A stretch of 64,000 bases of DNA from Lysinibacillus sp. B2A1 (GTDB taxonomy: Bacteria; Bacillota; Bacilli; Bacillales_A; Planococcaceae): the NCBI GenBank assembly GCA_002973635.1, contig CP027224.1, positions 4,536,501 to 4,600,500 on the forward strand, given 5' to 3'. Shown piece after piece: positions 6,877 through 13,956 of the stretch; the stretch's first letter is position 1; each line of letters starts with the position of its first letter. Under the pieces are notes generated by a model. That model worked only from the letters and a program-made list of their open reading frames with translations, was not told where the DNA came from and made no database searches. The position numbers and the translations under genes are program-made.

Positions 6877-7915
6877 TACTAGACCCCTTTCCTAGCATTT
6901 CTAATACCTTTTGCCGTTCTGCTTCGAAATCCATTGTTTGACCTGTCGATTGGCTTTCTCTATTGTCCTCATTGCGTTTATCAAACCATTCAGGAACAAG
7001 CTCTTGGCGTCCTTGTTGTTTAGTTCGATTAGAATTTTTTTGTCGTTGATTTTTTTGTGCTTCAAATCGAAGTCGGTCTGCTTCTACATCTTCAATTGTT
7101 CGAAACTTCTTATTACTCCAATCCAGTAAGATTTTTTCAACATAATTCCAACGAAGTACATTATTTTCTACTGCTAGTTTCATAGCGTGAATAACAAGGA
7201 CTTCTGAAAGATCATCAATCCAATTACCAACTTTGTAAGCTACATGAGATGCAAGAGCACCAAATCCATTTTGTTCATAAAACTGAAATGCTGTTAGCTG
7301 TTTTTGATAAACCTCTGTGCTAGCAGGGTCTTGAACCTTATCATCAACATTATTTAAATCTCTTGTAGTAATCTCTGTAGTAATCTCTGTATACGTCTGA
7401 CACTCTGTTGTCATAGGTGTGACGTTTGGATGTGATACATCTAACATTTCAACGCCACACCCTCTGACGTTTGGATGTGACACCATCTGACGTTGAAATG
7501 TCATACTTTCCAAGGTTCCTACGTTTAATTCAATGAATAATACATTAGATAAAGGTGTTCCATTTGGATTAATTGTTCGAAAATGACGCTTGAGTAAACC
7601 CTTATTTTCGAGTCGTACAATTGCATCCCTTGCTTGACGTTTACTTATCCCAAATTGAATTCCAAAGCTATCATAAGATCGCTGTAACAAGTCTGCGCTG
7701 AAACGCTTTTTCACACCCTTTACATGTCCTGTTGTCTCGTCTTTGACGTATGTGGGACGATACCAATAAACAATTTCTGCGAGGATGATAATAGCGTTTA
7801 AATCTGGCTTGTCATTCTCAAAACGGATATTTTCATACCACATGTGTGGTATTGTGTTTCCTTCCAAATGTAATTGTCCTACTGCATCAACTGTTAAATT
7901 TCCTGATGTAAACAT
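6866..7915 (-). CDS. Phage replication initiator / replisome organiser with DnaD domain
   Basis: The 349-residue protein has an N-terminal winged-helix region (about 60-130, FGISKRQARDAIVRLENKG) and a C-terminal DnaD-like domain (about 212-275, FYEQNGFGALASHVAYKVGN and YVEKILLDWSNKKFRTIEDV), then a charged tail. In phages of this type it binds the origin and recruits helicase loading factors. The middle of the gene (7420-7501) contains directly and inversely repeated DNA, the usual place for a phage origin. SD AGGAGGG six bases before the ATG. No separate DnaC-like loader is seen next to it. Confidence 0.88.
   Translation of the reverse strand: MFTSGNLTVDAVGQLHLEGNTIPHMWYENIRFENDKPDLNAIIILAEIVYWYRPTYVKDETTGHVKGVKKRFSADLLQRSYDSFGIQFGISKRQARDAIVRLENKGLLKRHFRTINPNGTPLSNVLFIELNVGTLESMTFQRQMVSHPNVRGCGVEMLDVSHPNVTPMTTECQTYTEITTEITTRDLNNVDDKVQDPASTEVYQKQLTAFQFYEQNGFGALASHVAYKVGNWIDDLSEVLVIHAMKLAVENNVLRWNYVEKILLDWSNKKFRTIEDVEADRLRFEAQKNQRQKNSNRTKQQGRQELVPEWFDKRNEDNRESQSTGQTMDFEAERQKVLEMLGKGSSNEK
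7420..7501. repeat. Iterons and inverted repeat, candidate phage replication origin
   Basis: TGACGTTTGGATGTGA occurs twice, exactly, at 7420-7435 and 7465-7480. ACATTTCAACG at 7444-7454 has an exact inverted copy at 7491-7501. All lie inside the replication-initiator gene, as in lambda O. Origin function is inference. Confidence 0.6.
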
Positions 7916-7964
7916 ACTTGACCCTCCTATGGTGCTGGTATTGTGCGTGGCTTAACTGCTCGTT

Positions 7965-8615
7965 TCACGATGCTCCAACTCCCCAGTTAGCAACAAATAG
8001 TAATGCGTCCTGTAGCTCATGCTGCTTTACATCACGATACGAACCAACCTGGTAACGTTCTTTAACAGCTGACCATATAGCTCGATATAGTGCACGCCTT
8101 GCTTCCTTTTCGTTACCTGCAAGTTGATTTACACGTAGATTAACTTCTTTCCGTAAGCGCAATTGCTCCCCTGAGTGTAATGTCACTTCACGCATTTGAT
8201 TTTCCAAAGCTATCAACCTACTTTCTAAGTTTTGAAAATCAGCTAAACTAATTGCCAAAGTTTGATCTTGCTCATTCTGTGGCTTGTCCAACATTGTGTA
8301 ATAACTATCAATTATTGCTCGATACGCTTCTTTAGCCTTCTTACTCTTAGAAAACTGAGTATGCAGAAAAGCTCCTTTTTCAGTCCAAAGGTAAAGCACA
8401 GAAACATATTTAAGGGTTGCGTCATTTTGACGCTTACCTTTAAATGCTTTTAAATCTTCACCTGTTAACGCAAAGTAATGTACACCAAGTTCAAATTGAT
8501 TCTGATTTCGCTGAAAGTTACGATTGATAGTCTTGCTATCTGTTTTAAACGACTCAGCCAGTTGAGCACTTGTTAAAACACGTACACTGTCATGTACAAT
8601 GATTTCTGGAAGCAT
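7965..8615 (-). CDS. Phage antirepressor-like protein, ORF6N plus ORF6C domains
   Basis: 216 residues. The N-terminal half (about 10-100: LTSAQLAESFKTDSKTINRN, FELGVHYFALTGEDLKAF, VLYLWTEKGAFLHTQF) matches the ORF6N DNA-binding family. The middle is a coiled helix, and the C-terminal about 60 residues (RRALYRAIWSAVKERYQVGS) match ORF6C. Such proteins act as antirepressors or early regulators. The ATG at 8615 is preferred because GAGAGGGG is too close to the ATG at 8624. One copy of the recurrent GCGTCA motif lies inside the gene at about 8412-8440. Confidence 0.85.
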   Translation of the reverse strand: MLPEIIVHDSVRVLTSAQLAESFKTDSKTINRNFQRNQNQFELGVHYFALTGEDLKAFKGKRQNDATLKYVSVLYLWTEKGAFLHTQFSKSKKAKEAYRAIIDSYYTMLDKPQNEQDQTLAISLADFQNLESRLIALENQMREVTLHSGEQLRLRKEVNLRVNQLAGNEKEARRALYRAIWSAVKERYQVGSYRDVKQHELQDALLFVANWGVGAS

Positions 8616-8632
8616 TTGATGCATCCCCTCTC

Positions 8633-8720
8633 TTGCAGTTACACTAGATTTTTGATATATTATTTGTAATGTAATTTTCTAAGTTGCTTACTCGCATGCC
8701 AGTGCTTGTAAGCTTTTTTT
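8633..8720 (+). ncRNA. Candidate short plus-strand RNA (promoter plus terminator)
   Basis: TTGCAG (8633-8638), a 17-base spacer and TATATT (8656-8661) form a plausible plus-strand promoter. About 25 bases further, GCTTAC/GTAAGC (8686-8713) with seven T forms a terminator. The predicted transcript, about 50 nt, runs antisense to the small gene 8688-8825. No transcript evidence is available; the promoter could be chance in AT-rich DNA. Confidence 0.35.
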
Positions 8721-8825
8721 ATGCCTACTTTTAAGGGTAGCGTCATTTTGACGTACGGCTCTGTAGATAGCCATATACTGTTCAATAGGTTTCATTAATC
8801 GCCAAGCTTTAACGTCAATCCTCAA
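8688..8825 (-). CDS. Small basic phage protein, 45 residues, TTG start
   Basis: The frame from TTG 8825 to TAA 8688 has AAGGTGG upstream. It encodes a basic protein (MRIDVKAWRLMKPIEQYMAI, later SRHKKSLQ). It contains RQNDATLK, the same octapeptide as in the antirepressor, encoded by nearly the same DNA; this is one of three copies of a shared motif. Real coding is likely but not certain. Confidence 0.5.
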   Translation of the reverse strand: MRIDVKAWRLMKPIEQYMAIYRAVRQNDATLKSRHKKSLQALACE

Positions 8826-8903
8826 CCAAACCACCACCTTCTGATGCAATCATTCGCATCATCGGACTCACAAATCATTTGTGAATCCTGTGATAAGAAT
8901 GAA

Positions 8904-9131
8904 TCAAACAACTTTTAATGACCTTGTTGCTGAAAGCATTTTTTCAACTTCATGAATTGTATCTTCAATGCCTGTTACCTGACCTTTTTGGAAGTTGTAT
9001 GCAATTAGCTTTTCTAATTGATCGTCTTGATTTTTTCCATTGCTCATTTCAGCTACTTCAATCGCGCATTGGTTTAATGACCCCTTTGCTTGATTTAAGT
9101 TTTTATATAATTGTTCTAGAATATGGTCCAT
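8904..9131 (-). CDS. Hypothetical phage protein, 75 residues
   Basis: Starts at ATG 9131 behind GGGAGGAA at seven bases; longer in-frame readings lack a site. The protein is all-helical and acidic (MDHILEQLYKNLNQAKGSLN, then DDQLEKLIAYNFQKGQV), with a likely coiled coil. Function unknown. Confidence 0.6.
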   Translation of the reverse strand: MDHILEQLYKNLNQAKGSLNQCAIEVAEMSNGKNQDDQLEKLIAYNFQKGQVTGIEDTIHEVEKMLSATRSLKVV

Positions 9132-9192
9132 TAATAATTCCTCCCTATATTGACTATTTAAGAATGTTTGTTCATAATAAAAGTACAAGGTT

Positions 9193-9276
9193 TATAATAT
9201 ACTTTCTTGAACTGTTGACCGTCGAAAGCTACAGTTCATCCTAAATGCAGGTACTTAGGTGCTTGCATTTTTTTGT
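9193..9276 (+). ncRNA. Candidate small RNA on the plus strand
   Basis: TATAAT at 9193-9198, preceded by TTGTTC at 19 bases, is followed by two hairpins: GAACTGT/ACAGTTC (9209-9215 with 9231-9237) and AAATGCAGGTAC/GTGCTTGCATTT (9243-9270), the second with seven T. A transcript of about 70 nt with a terminator would result, opposite to the early operon and without an ORF. The -35 is weak and the spacing long. Confidence 0.4.
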
Positions 9277-9315
9277 GTCTTTTATTTTTTTGTAACCTCA
9301 AAACTAACCCTCCTT

Positions 9316-9597
9316 CTATAAAAAGAACCACCATCCAAATCCACCAACGATAGGCATTAATGATTGAACGATTGCACCGATGTCCATTCCACTCATCATT
9401 TGTTGTGTTAACATCATGCCTATTTCCTGTGTGTTTGTTTGTTTAAACCATTCCATAAAAGTGAAAATATCAGGTGGTTTTCGATTATTTTCATACTTAG
9501 AAATACATGTTTGGCTTCTGTTCATTTGAGCAGCCAAGTCTTCCTGTGACATGCCACTTTTAATCCGACATGCCTGTAATAGTGCTCCCAACCTCAA
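9316..9597 (-). CDS. XRE-family HTH protein with hydrophobic C-terminus, TTG start
   Basis: 93 residues from TTG 9597, with AAGGTGGTG about six bases upstream. Residues 5-60 are a classical Cro/CI helix-turn-helix (RIKSGMSQEDLAAQMNRSQT, CISKYENNRKPP). The C-terminus is Met-rich and ends in hydrophobic VGGFGWWFFL, an unusual tail for a repressor and perhaps membrane-associating. Probably an early regulator. Confidence 0.8.
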   Translation of the reverse strand: MRLGALLQACRIKSGMSQEDLAAQMNRSQTCISKYENNRKPPDIFTFMEWFKQTNTQEIGMMLTQQMMSGMDIGAIVQSLMPIVGGFGWWFFL

Positions 9598-9735
9598 AAA
9601 TTACACCACCTTTTTATGCCGATTCGGAATACTTTACAAAGTATTAAAATGTTAAAATTGTTAATAAGATGAAATAGCAATTACATAAATCCTCGCAAGT
9701 TTCTACAAGCCTCCTCGCTCAAATCTCCTTAACAT

Positions 9736-9762
9736 AGGGTTGCGTCAATGGGACGTTACCCT
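9736..9762. promoter_or_regulatory. Palindromic operator-like element (third copy of GCGTCA motif)
   Basis: AGGGT and ACCCT (9736-9740, 9758-9762) flank GCGTC...GGACG in an inverted arrangement. It overlaps the stop codon of the DUF771 gene. Related copies lie at 8412-8440 and 8731-8756. The protein that might bind is unknown. Confidence 0.45.
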
Positions 9763-10133
9763 CCCCAAATCAAATGAAAGTTATCATCAAGAAACTTTGC
9801 CATCTTTGTTGCCTGGAAAGCCCAAGGTGACCCCTTTCCTTTTGGATAGTAAGCAAATCCTCCATTACGAGCATCTAACTTCTGTTTAAAACGAGGCACA
9901 TAAAGAATATTTTCTTGTAACCACTCGGATTTTCGACCTGTTCGATTTTCTAGGTCCTTCATAGTCCAGTAATGCCCCTCTAATTGTTTGCGTTGTAGCT
10001 GATTCAATTTTTCGTTCAATTCTTCAAACTGACTCAGCTCTTGTTTTAATTTTTCTAACTCTACCTTATTAATAAGTACTTGATCCTCTGGTATTGGAAT
10101 CGTTAAGCTAACACTAAGTTGTTGTGTAGACAT
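9756..10133 (-). CDS. DUF771-family phage protein
   Basis: 125 residues from ATG 10133, with AAGGAG eight bases upstream. A coiled coil (about 22-55) is followed by a DUF771-like C-terminus: YWTMKDLENRTGRKSEWLQE, then FAYYPKGKGSPWAFQATKM. The family is common in early operons of Firmicutes phages next to Cro; it looks like a DNA-binding fold but its function is unknown. Confidence 0.75.
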   Translation of the reverse strand: MSTQQLSVSLTIPIPEDQVLINKVELEKLKQELSQFEELNEKLNQLQRKQLEGHYWTMKDLENRTGRKSEWLQENILYVPRFKQKLDARNGGFAYYPKGKGSPWAFQATKMAKFLDDNFHLIWGG

Positions 10134-10190
10134 ACACTCATCTCCTTCCAAATATTTGATATAATCACCATGAAAGTGAGGTGATTACAA

Positions 10191-10415
10191 ATGAAACTGA
10201 TAGATGTTTTAAGGAGCCTAGCTCCAAAACCTACAGTAGAATATGGATTTGTTATTTTATTCAGTGATATCATCAATGCTTGTAAAGTATTAGGTCAAGA
10301 TAATCACAATATTGTTGAAGCACAATTAAAAAACCTTGAAAATCAAAATTTATTAACAATTGTTTATCAAAAAGAATTTGAAGATTTAATTATTGGTGCA
10401 AAACTAAATGATTAA
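10191..10415 (+). CDS. Small plus-strand phage protein, 74 residues
   Basis: GAGGTGA lies six bases before the ATG, and TATAAT (about 10159-10164) lies just upstream. It is preceded by a divergent gene and ends one base from the convergent gene that follows. Its helical sequence (FSDIINACKVLGQDNHNIVE, EAQLKNLENQNLLTIVYQK) resembles a small winged helix. No family recognised. Confidence 0.6.
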   Translation: MKLIDVLRSLAPKPTVEYGFVILFSDIINACKVLGQDNHNIVEAQLKNLENQNLLTIVYQKEFEDLIIGAKLND

Positions 10416-10416
10416 T

Positions 10417-10659
10417 TTAATCAATGTAATTAGCAGCAATACAACCTAATAAATTTCCAATATCATAATAATCTTCAAATTTCTTATTACTTCCATTAGA
10501 GATTAAAAAATATAACCTCAACGCAATCTCTGAATTAGTTAAACCTACTAAATCTGTGCTTTCTATCTTTTTAGTAGCCATAATTTCAGCTTTAAATGAT
10601 TCCGTTTGTTTTACTTCAGCCTCTGTTACTGCAGGGTCTTCCTTTTTAAAATCATTCAT
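10417..10659 (-). CDS. Hypothetical phage protein, 80 residues
   Basis: ATG 10659 follows AGGAGG at eight bases; an in-frame GTG at 10668 overlaps that site. Acidic N-terminus, then a helical C-terminus (LTNSEIALRLYFLISNGSNK, FEDYYDIGNLLGCIAANYID). It converges tail to tail with the plus-strand gene. Function unknown. Confidence 0.6.
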   Translation of the reverse strand: MNDFKKEDPAVTEAEVKQTESFKAEIMATKKIESTDLVGLTNSEIALRLYFLISNGSNKKFEDYYDIGNLLGCIAANYID

Positions 10660-10739
10660 CCCTCTCACCTCCTTCGAAGTAATTTGTAGGATTTTCCAAA
10701 CCCCTTGTCGAATAATGACAGGGAAAGGGGGTGTAAAAT

Positions 10740-11066
10740 ATGGCTAAATTTAAAATGAAAGGCTTTGATAAACTTCAAAAAGAATTAAACACGATGGAAA
10801 GAAAAGCTAAAGAACTTGAAAAAGGTGTTTCTGTTTCTTTAGATGAATTATTCAATCCTTTGTTCATGCACGAACATACATTTTTCGATTCTTTTGAAGA
10901 GTTTTTATCAGATGGAAACTTCGTAGTTGAAACACAAGAAGACTTCGAAGCCATTCCAGAACAAGATCTTGATGCACACGTAGCCAGCAAAACTAAATTT
11001 AAAAATTGGGCCGAGATGTCTGAACAAGCAGCTGGCGAGTATGCAATGAAACAATTAGGTTTTTAA
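10740..11066 (+). CDS. Hypothetical phage protein, 108 residues
   Basis: AAAGGGGGTG precedes the ATG. The N-terminus is a basic coiled-coil helix (KMKGFDKLQKELNTMERKAK) and the rest is acidic and Phe-rich (LFNPLFMHEHTFFDSFEEFL). It overlaps the convergent small gene by 12 bases. No function recognised. Confidence 0.65.
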   Translation: MAKFKMKGFDKLQKELNTMERKAKELEKGVSVSLDELFNPLFMHEHTFFDSFEEFLSDGNFVVETQEDFEAIPEQDLDAHVASKTKFKNWAEMSEQAAGEYAMKQLGF

Positions 11067-11216
11067 AACACTTGCTTTAGGTTGAAATTCTTTAATCATG
11101 CTAAGTGTGATTTCTAGCTGCTTCATTTGCTCACTTGCAATTTGAAGCAGTTCCTGCAATTCAACTGCATTCTCAACAGTTACCGTTATTCCCGATTGCT
11201 TCGTTTTGTCCTCCAT
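11055..11216 (-). CDS. Small helical phage protein, 53 residues
   Basis: The frame from ATG 11216 to TAA 11055 has a strong AAGGAGG site. The protein is one long amphipathic helix (VENAVELQELLQIASEQMKQ). It is the second gene of the leftward early operon after the Cro-like gene. Function unknown. Confidence 0.6.
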   Translation of the reverse strand: MEDKTKQSGITVTVENAVELQELLQIASEQMKQLEITLSMIKEFQPKASVLKT

Positions 11217-11248
11217 CCCTCAAACCTCCTTCAAAATAAATCAACAAG

Positions 11249-11263
11249 GCAACATTTAGTTGC
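11249..11263. promoter_or_regulatory. Operator copy 1 of the lysogeny switch
   Basis: GCAACATTTAGTTGC, a near-perfect 15-bp palindrome identical in arms to those between cro and cI. It overlaps the 3' end of the Cro-like gene, outside the main intergenic cluster. Confidence 0.7.
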
Positions 11264-11450
11264 ATATAGATTCAAAAAAAATATATTCAATTGAACTCGA
11301 ATAGTAATTTGCAATTCTTCTCGCAAGCTCTAAAGAAGGTGTTCTTGTCCCTCCTTCAATAGCACTTAACATTTGTCTTGTAATACCAAGATCTTTGGCA
11401 ACTTCTGTTACTGTTTTTCCACCACGTAAATCAATTAACTTTTCTCTCAC
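11256..11450 (-). CDS. Cro-like XRE repressor
   Basis: 64 residues from GTG 11450 (GGAGAG at eight bases); a GTG at 11456 is too close to the site. The protein is a bare helix-turn-helix domain (GGKTVTEVAKDLGITRQMLS, AIEGGTRTPSLELARRIANY). It is divergent from the CI-like gene and the first gene of the lytic operon. Its promoter contains operator 3 in the spacer, so both repressors probably act there. Confidence 0.82.
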   Translation of the reverse strand: MREKLIDLRGGKTVTEVAKDLGITRQMLSAIEGGTRTPSLELARRIANYYSSSIEYIFFESICN

Positions 11451-11466
11451 TTTCACCTCTCCTTAA

Positions 11467-11573
11467 GCAACATTTAGTTACCTTGTATATCCAATATATA
11501 GCAACGTTAAGTTGCTGTCAATACAAATAAGCAACTTTTAGTTGCACATAGAAACTTTTAGTTGCGCTATAAT
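11467..11573. promoter_or_regulatory. Divergent lysogeny-switch promoters with four operators
   Basis: Palindromes of the type GCAAC-N5-GTTGC occur at 11467-11481, 11501-11515, 11531-11545 and 11551-11565. The leftward promoter is TTGACA (complement of 11516-11521), 17 bases, TATATT; operator 11501-11515 fills its spacer. The rightward -10 TATAAT is at 11568-11573, next to the last operator; its -35 is unclear (TTGCAC at 20 bases). Confidence 0.8.
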
Positions 11574-11623
11574 GAAATTAATTAAAAAAATACATAAAAA
11601 CATTAAATCGAAGGGGGATTACA

Positions 11624-11980
11624 ATGTTATCATCTAGACTTAAAATGCTTAGAATTGAACAGCGTAAGACCCAACAAGAAATGGCTGATGTTTTAGGTAT
11701 TTCTAGACAAGGCTACGCTAAATACGAGAACAACTTAGGTGAACCAGATAATTCAACTCTTGCTAAACTAGCTGATTTTTTTGAGGTCAGCACCGACTAC
11801 CTTCTTGGTCGCACTGACATCGCTGCACTTACACCACAAGAAAAAAATGAAGCTGAGTTTCAAGCATTTGCTAATGATCCAGAATTAAAACGCTGGTATA
11901 GAGAATTACCGAAATCAAAAGAAGAAGATTTACGCATGTTACGTAGCATGTGGGAAGTCATAAAAAAAGAAATAAAATAA
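11624..11980 (+). CDS. CI-like phage repressor, XRE family
   Basis: 118 residues; residues 5-70 are an XRE helix-turn-helix (RIEQRKTQQEMADVLGISRQ, GYAKYENNLGEPDN), followed by a short helical C-terminus without a LexA-type peptidase domain. Such repressors are inactivated by an ImmA/IrrE-type protease, and one is encoded at 14611-15105. AAGGGGG precedes the ATG. Confidence 0.88.
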   Translation: MLSSRLKMLRIEQRKTQQEMADVLGISRQGYAKYENNLGEPDNSTLAKLADFFEVSTDYLLGRTDIAALTPQEKNEAEFQAFANDPELKRWYRELPKSKEEDLRMLRSMWEVIKKEIK

Positions 11981-11981
11981 G

Positions 11982-12009
11982 GGCATGCAGTCAGTTGCAT
12001 GCCTTTTTA
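11982..12009 (+). terminator. Terminator after CI-like repressor gene
   Basis: GGCATGCA and TGCATGCC pair around a six-base loop, followed by five T. It isolates the repressor gene from the cargo cassette. Confidence 0.85.
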
Positions 12010-12181
12010 TTCCGTTTGCTATGTAAATTTCAAACATTATTGGAATACATATTTTTTTATTTATCTAATAGTAATATTTACGCATGACAATATATATGTA
12101 GATATAATAATTACCATTCTATAAAGATAAAACTTAAAATTCCCACAATAAAAAAGAACTTTAACTAATACATTTAGAAGG

Positions 12182-13333
12182 ATGATTAATTTGATAACCA
12201 AAAAAACAGTAACATGCATTAACAAAACAATTTGGATTGAACTAATAAAAAAAGTTGGATTGAGAAATTATTCTTCAGCCAAAAATAAAGCAGGTATAGA
12301 TGATTTATTACGATATCTAAGGCTAGCATATACAACTGAAAATAGTGATGTTTTAAATAATCTGGATGATTTAATATTTAAACAATTGGCTTTTGAACAA
12401 CCCAATACTTATAAAATTGAAAAAATAAATGTCCCTAGAAATATTACTCCAGAAGTATTTAATCCGTTAGAGGATACATTAAACATTAATAGAAGCTTTA
12501 ATGAAGAAACTTCAACAGCCATGATTAAAGTTATATCAAGTAGATTAGTAGTTATAGATAATACAGTATCAAGAATAATTATGTTAGTAAAAGTCGGTGA
12601 AACAAATGATAAAACAATGTTTGGAATTCAAAATGTTATTTTTAATGTGACTGTAGATTTCGATAAAAAATTAATTAGTACAGGCTATCATAAAGGTTCT
12701 TTTGAAAAGTATTTTAACGAGTCGTTCGCTGAAACATACGAAAAAATGATTTACTGGTTGAGCGTAAATCTATTGACAAATTTGAATGTTACTCTTTCTG
12801 AATTTAATGAAGAAGTTTTGAAAACCACACTTTATAAAATGTTTCATGAATTAACAGCGCCTATTGAGAATAAATTGGAATTAGCGTTACCTCCAAATGT
12901 CGATGGGTTAATCAAAAACTTCTTTGACGATGTCGGAATTCAACTAAAAGAAAAATATCAGAAGCAGTTATATTCTGTTTTATTCCAGGATTATGGTGAT
13001 ACAGAAAGTACCGAATTTCAACAAGGTCTATATGATAATGGATGGATTTTCAGATTTGGGTTTAGAGATGGAGATTTCACTAGAGCGACCTCAAGAACAG
13101 AGGATCAATCTCCTGTTTATACATCCCCAATATACTGGAATTTAAAGGAGTTAATTAATGAGAAAACCAAATTAACTGATGCGGGCTTTGTATGGAGTAC
13201 AGATACAGGGATGATCGAAGCAAAAATTGACGTTCAGAATAAAGCATTTATAATATATCTATATAAAACTGAGCACGAATGGGAGGAAGATCGTATTGAA
13301 TATATTAGAAGAAAAATTATACAGCATTTATAA
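12182..13333 (+). CDS. Unknown cargo protein A, 383 residues
   Basis: No known family recognised. The gene is strongly AT-rich, with a Lys/Asn/Ile-rich product. It is mixed alpha/beta with no signal peptide or membrane segment, so it is probably cytoplasmic. A possible C-terminal domain (about 280-383) has aromatic and charged clusters (WIFRFGFRDGDF, VWSTDTGMIEAKID). It overlaps gene B by 38 bases, so A, B and C form an operon behind the repressor terminator. This location often carries phage-exclusion or conversion genes. Candidate start ATG 12182 follows AGAAGG; an ATG-like alternative was not seen. Confidence 0.65.
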   Translation: MINLITKKTVTCINKTIWIELIKKVGLRNYSSAKNKAGIDDLLRYLRLAYTTENSDVLNNLDDLIFKQLAFEQPNTYKIEKINVPRNITPEVFNPLEDTLNINRSFNEETSTAMIKVISSRLVVIDNTVSRIIMLVKVGETNDKTMFGIQNVIFNVTVDFDKKLISTGYHKGSFEKYFNESFAETYEKMIYWLSVNLLTNLNVTLSEFNEEVLKTTLYKMFHELTAPIENKLELALPPNVDGLIKNFFDDVGIQLKEKYQKQLYSVLFQDYGDTESTEFQQGLYDNGWIFRFGFRDGDFTRATSRTEDQSPVYTSPIYWNLKELINEKTKLTDAGFVWSTDTGMIEAKIDVQNKAFIIYLYKTEHEWEEDRIEYIRRKIIQHL

Positions 13334-13943
13334 TCAAAAAGAAAATGCCCCCTTCCATAAAAGATATATTACTAGTTTCTATGAGTTTATTACAAAGCAT
13401 TTGGAAGAATCTAGATTTTTAAATCCATATATTTTTTCTGAAAAATATGATATAGATTATGCAACAAGCATTGCTATCTTTTTATTTTATACTAATAGTG
13501 ATGACCCTTTATTAAATATTCGTCCTTATATTGATTGCACTGATACCGAGTGTAAAACTCATATTTTCCTAAGTGAATTTGACATACAGAATAATTCTGC
13601 ATACTGTAAAGAATGTGATTTGACTATACCTGTAGCATTACTAAGGCGTCAATTAAAATTCTTATTTGAACTTAACAATGCTATTTATTCTATTTTAAAA
13701 ATGCAAAGTTGTACAAATACATTAGATATGATTTTGTCAAATAACGATGGTTTAAAGTTCTCGCCCCCTTCCATTTCATATAATGATACTTCTGAGAGTC
13801 AGCAACATGTTGTTAATCCAAAAGATTTAGAAGGGGGTGTAAGTTTTTCTGAAATCACTAGGATAAATACGCAAGGTGAAGAACCATTATCAAAGCCTCT
13901 AGATGATATTCAAAAATTAATTTCTCAAAAAATGTTACAGTAG
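13296..13943 (+). CDS. Unknown cargo protein B with zinc-like cysteine motif, TTG start
   Basis: 215 residues from TTG 13296; GGGAGGAA at 13281-13288 is a near-ideal ribosome site seven bases upstream, inside gene A, so translation is probably coupled. About residues 80-110 carry DCTDTECKTH and YCKECD, a four-cysteine pattern like a zinc ribbon. The N-terminal part is helical, the C-terminal about 70 residues look disordered and end LDDIQKLISQKMLQ. No family recognised. It may be an adaptor or nucleic-acid binding partner of A and C. Confidence 0.65.
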   Translation: MNILEEKLYSIYNQKENAPFHKRYITSFYEFITKHLEESRFLNPYIFSEKYDIDYATSIAIFLFYTNSDDPLLNIRPYIDCTDTECKTHIFLSEFDIQNNSAYCKECDLTIPVALLRRQLKFLFELNNAIYSILKMQSCTNTLDMILSNNDGLKFSPPSISYNDTSESQQHVVNPKDLEGGVSFSEITRINTQGEEPLSKPLDDIQKLISQKMLQ

Positions 13944-13956
13944 ACTAGGAGAAACC

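Noticed and set aside
8840..8900. 18-codon minus-strand frame beginning MICESDDAND
   Set aside because: It ends just where the TTG-start gene begins and could be a leader peptide, but it is too short and its ribosome site too weak to claim.
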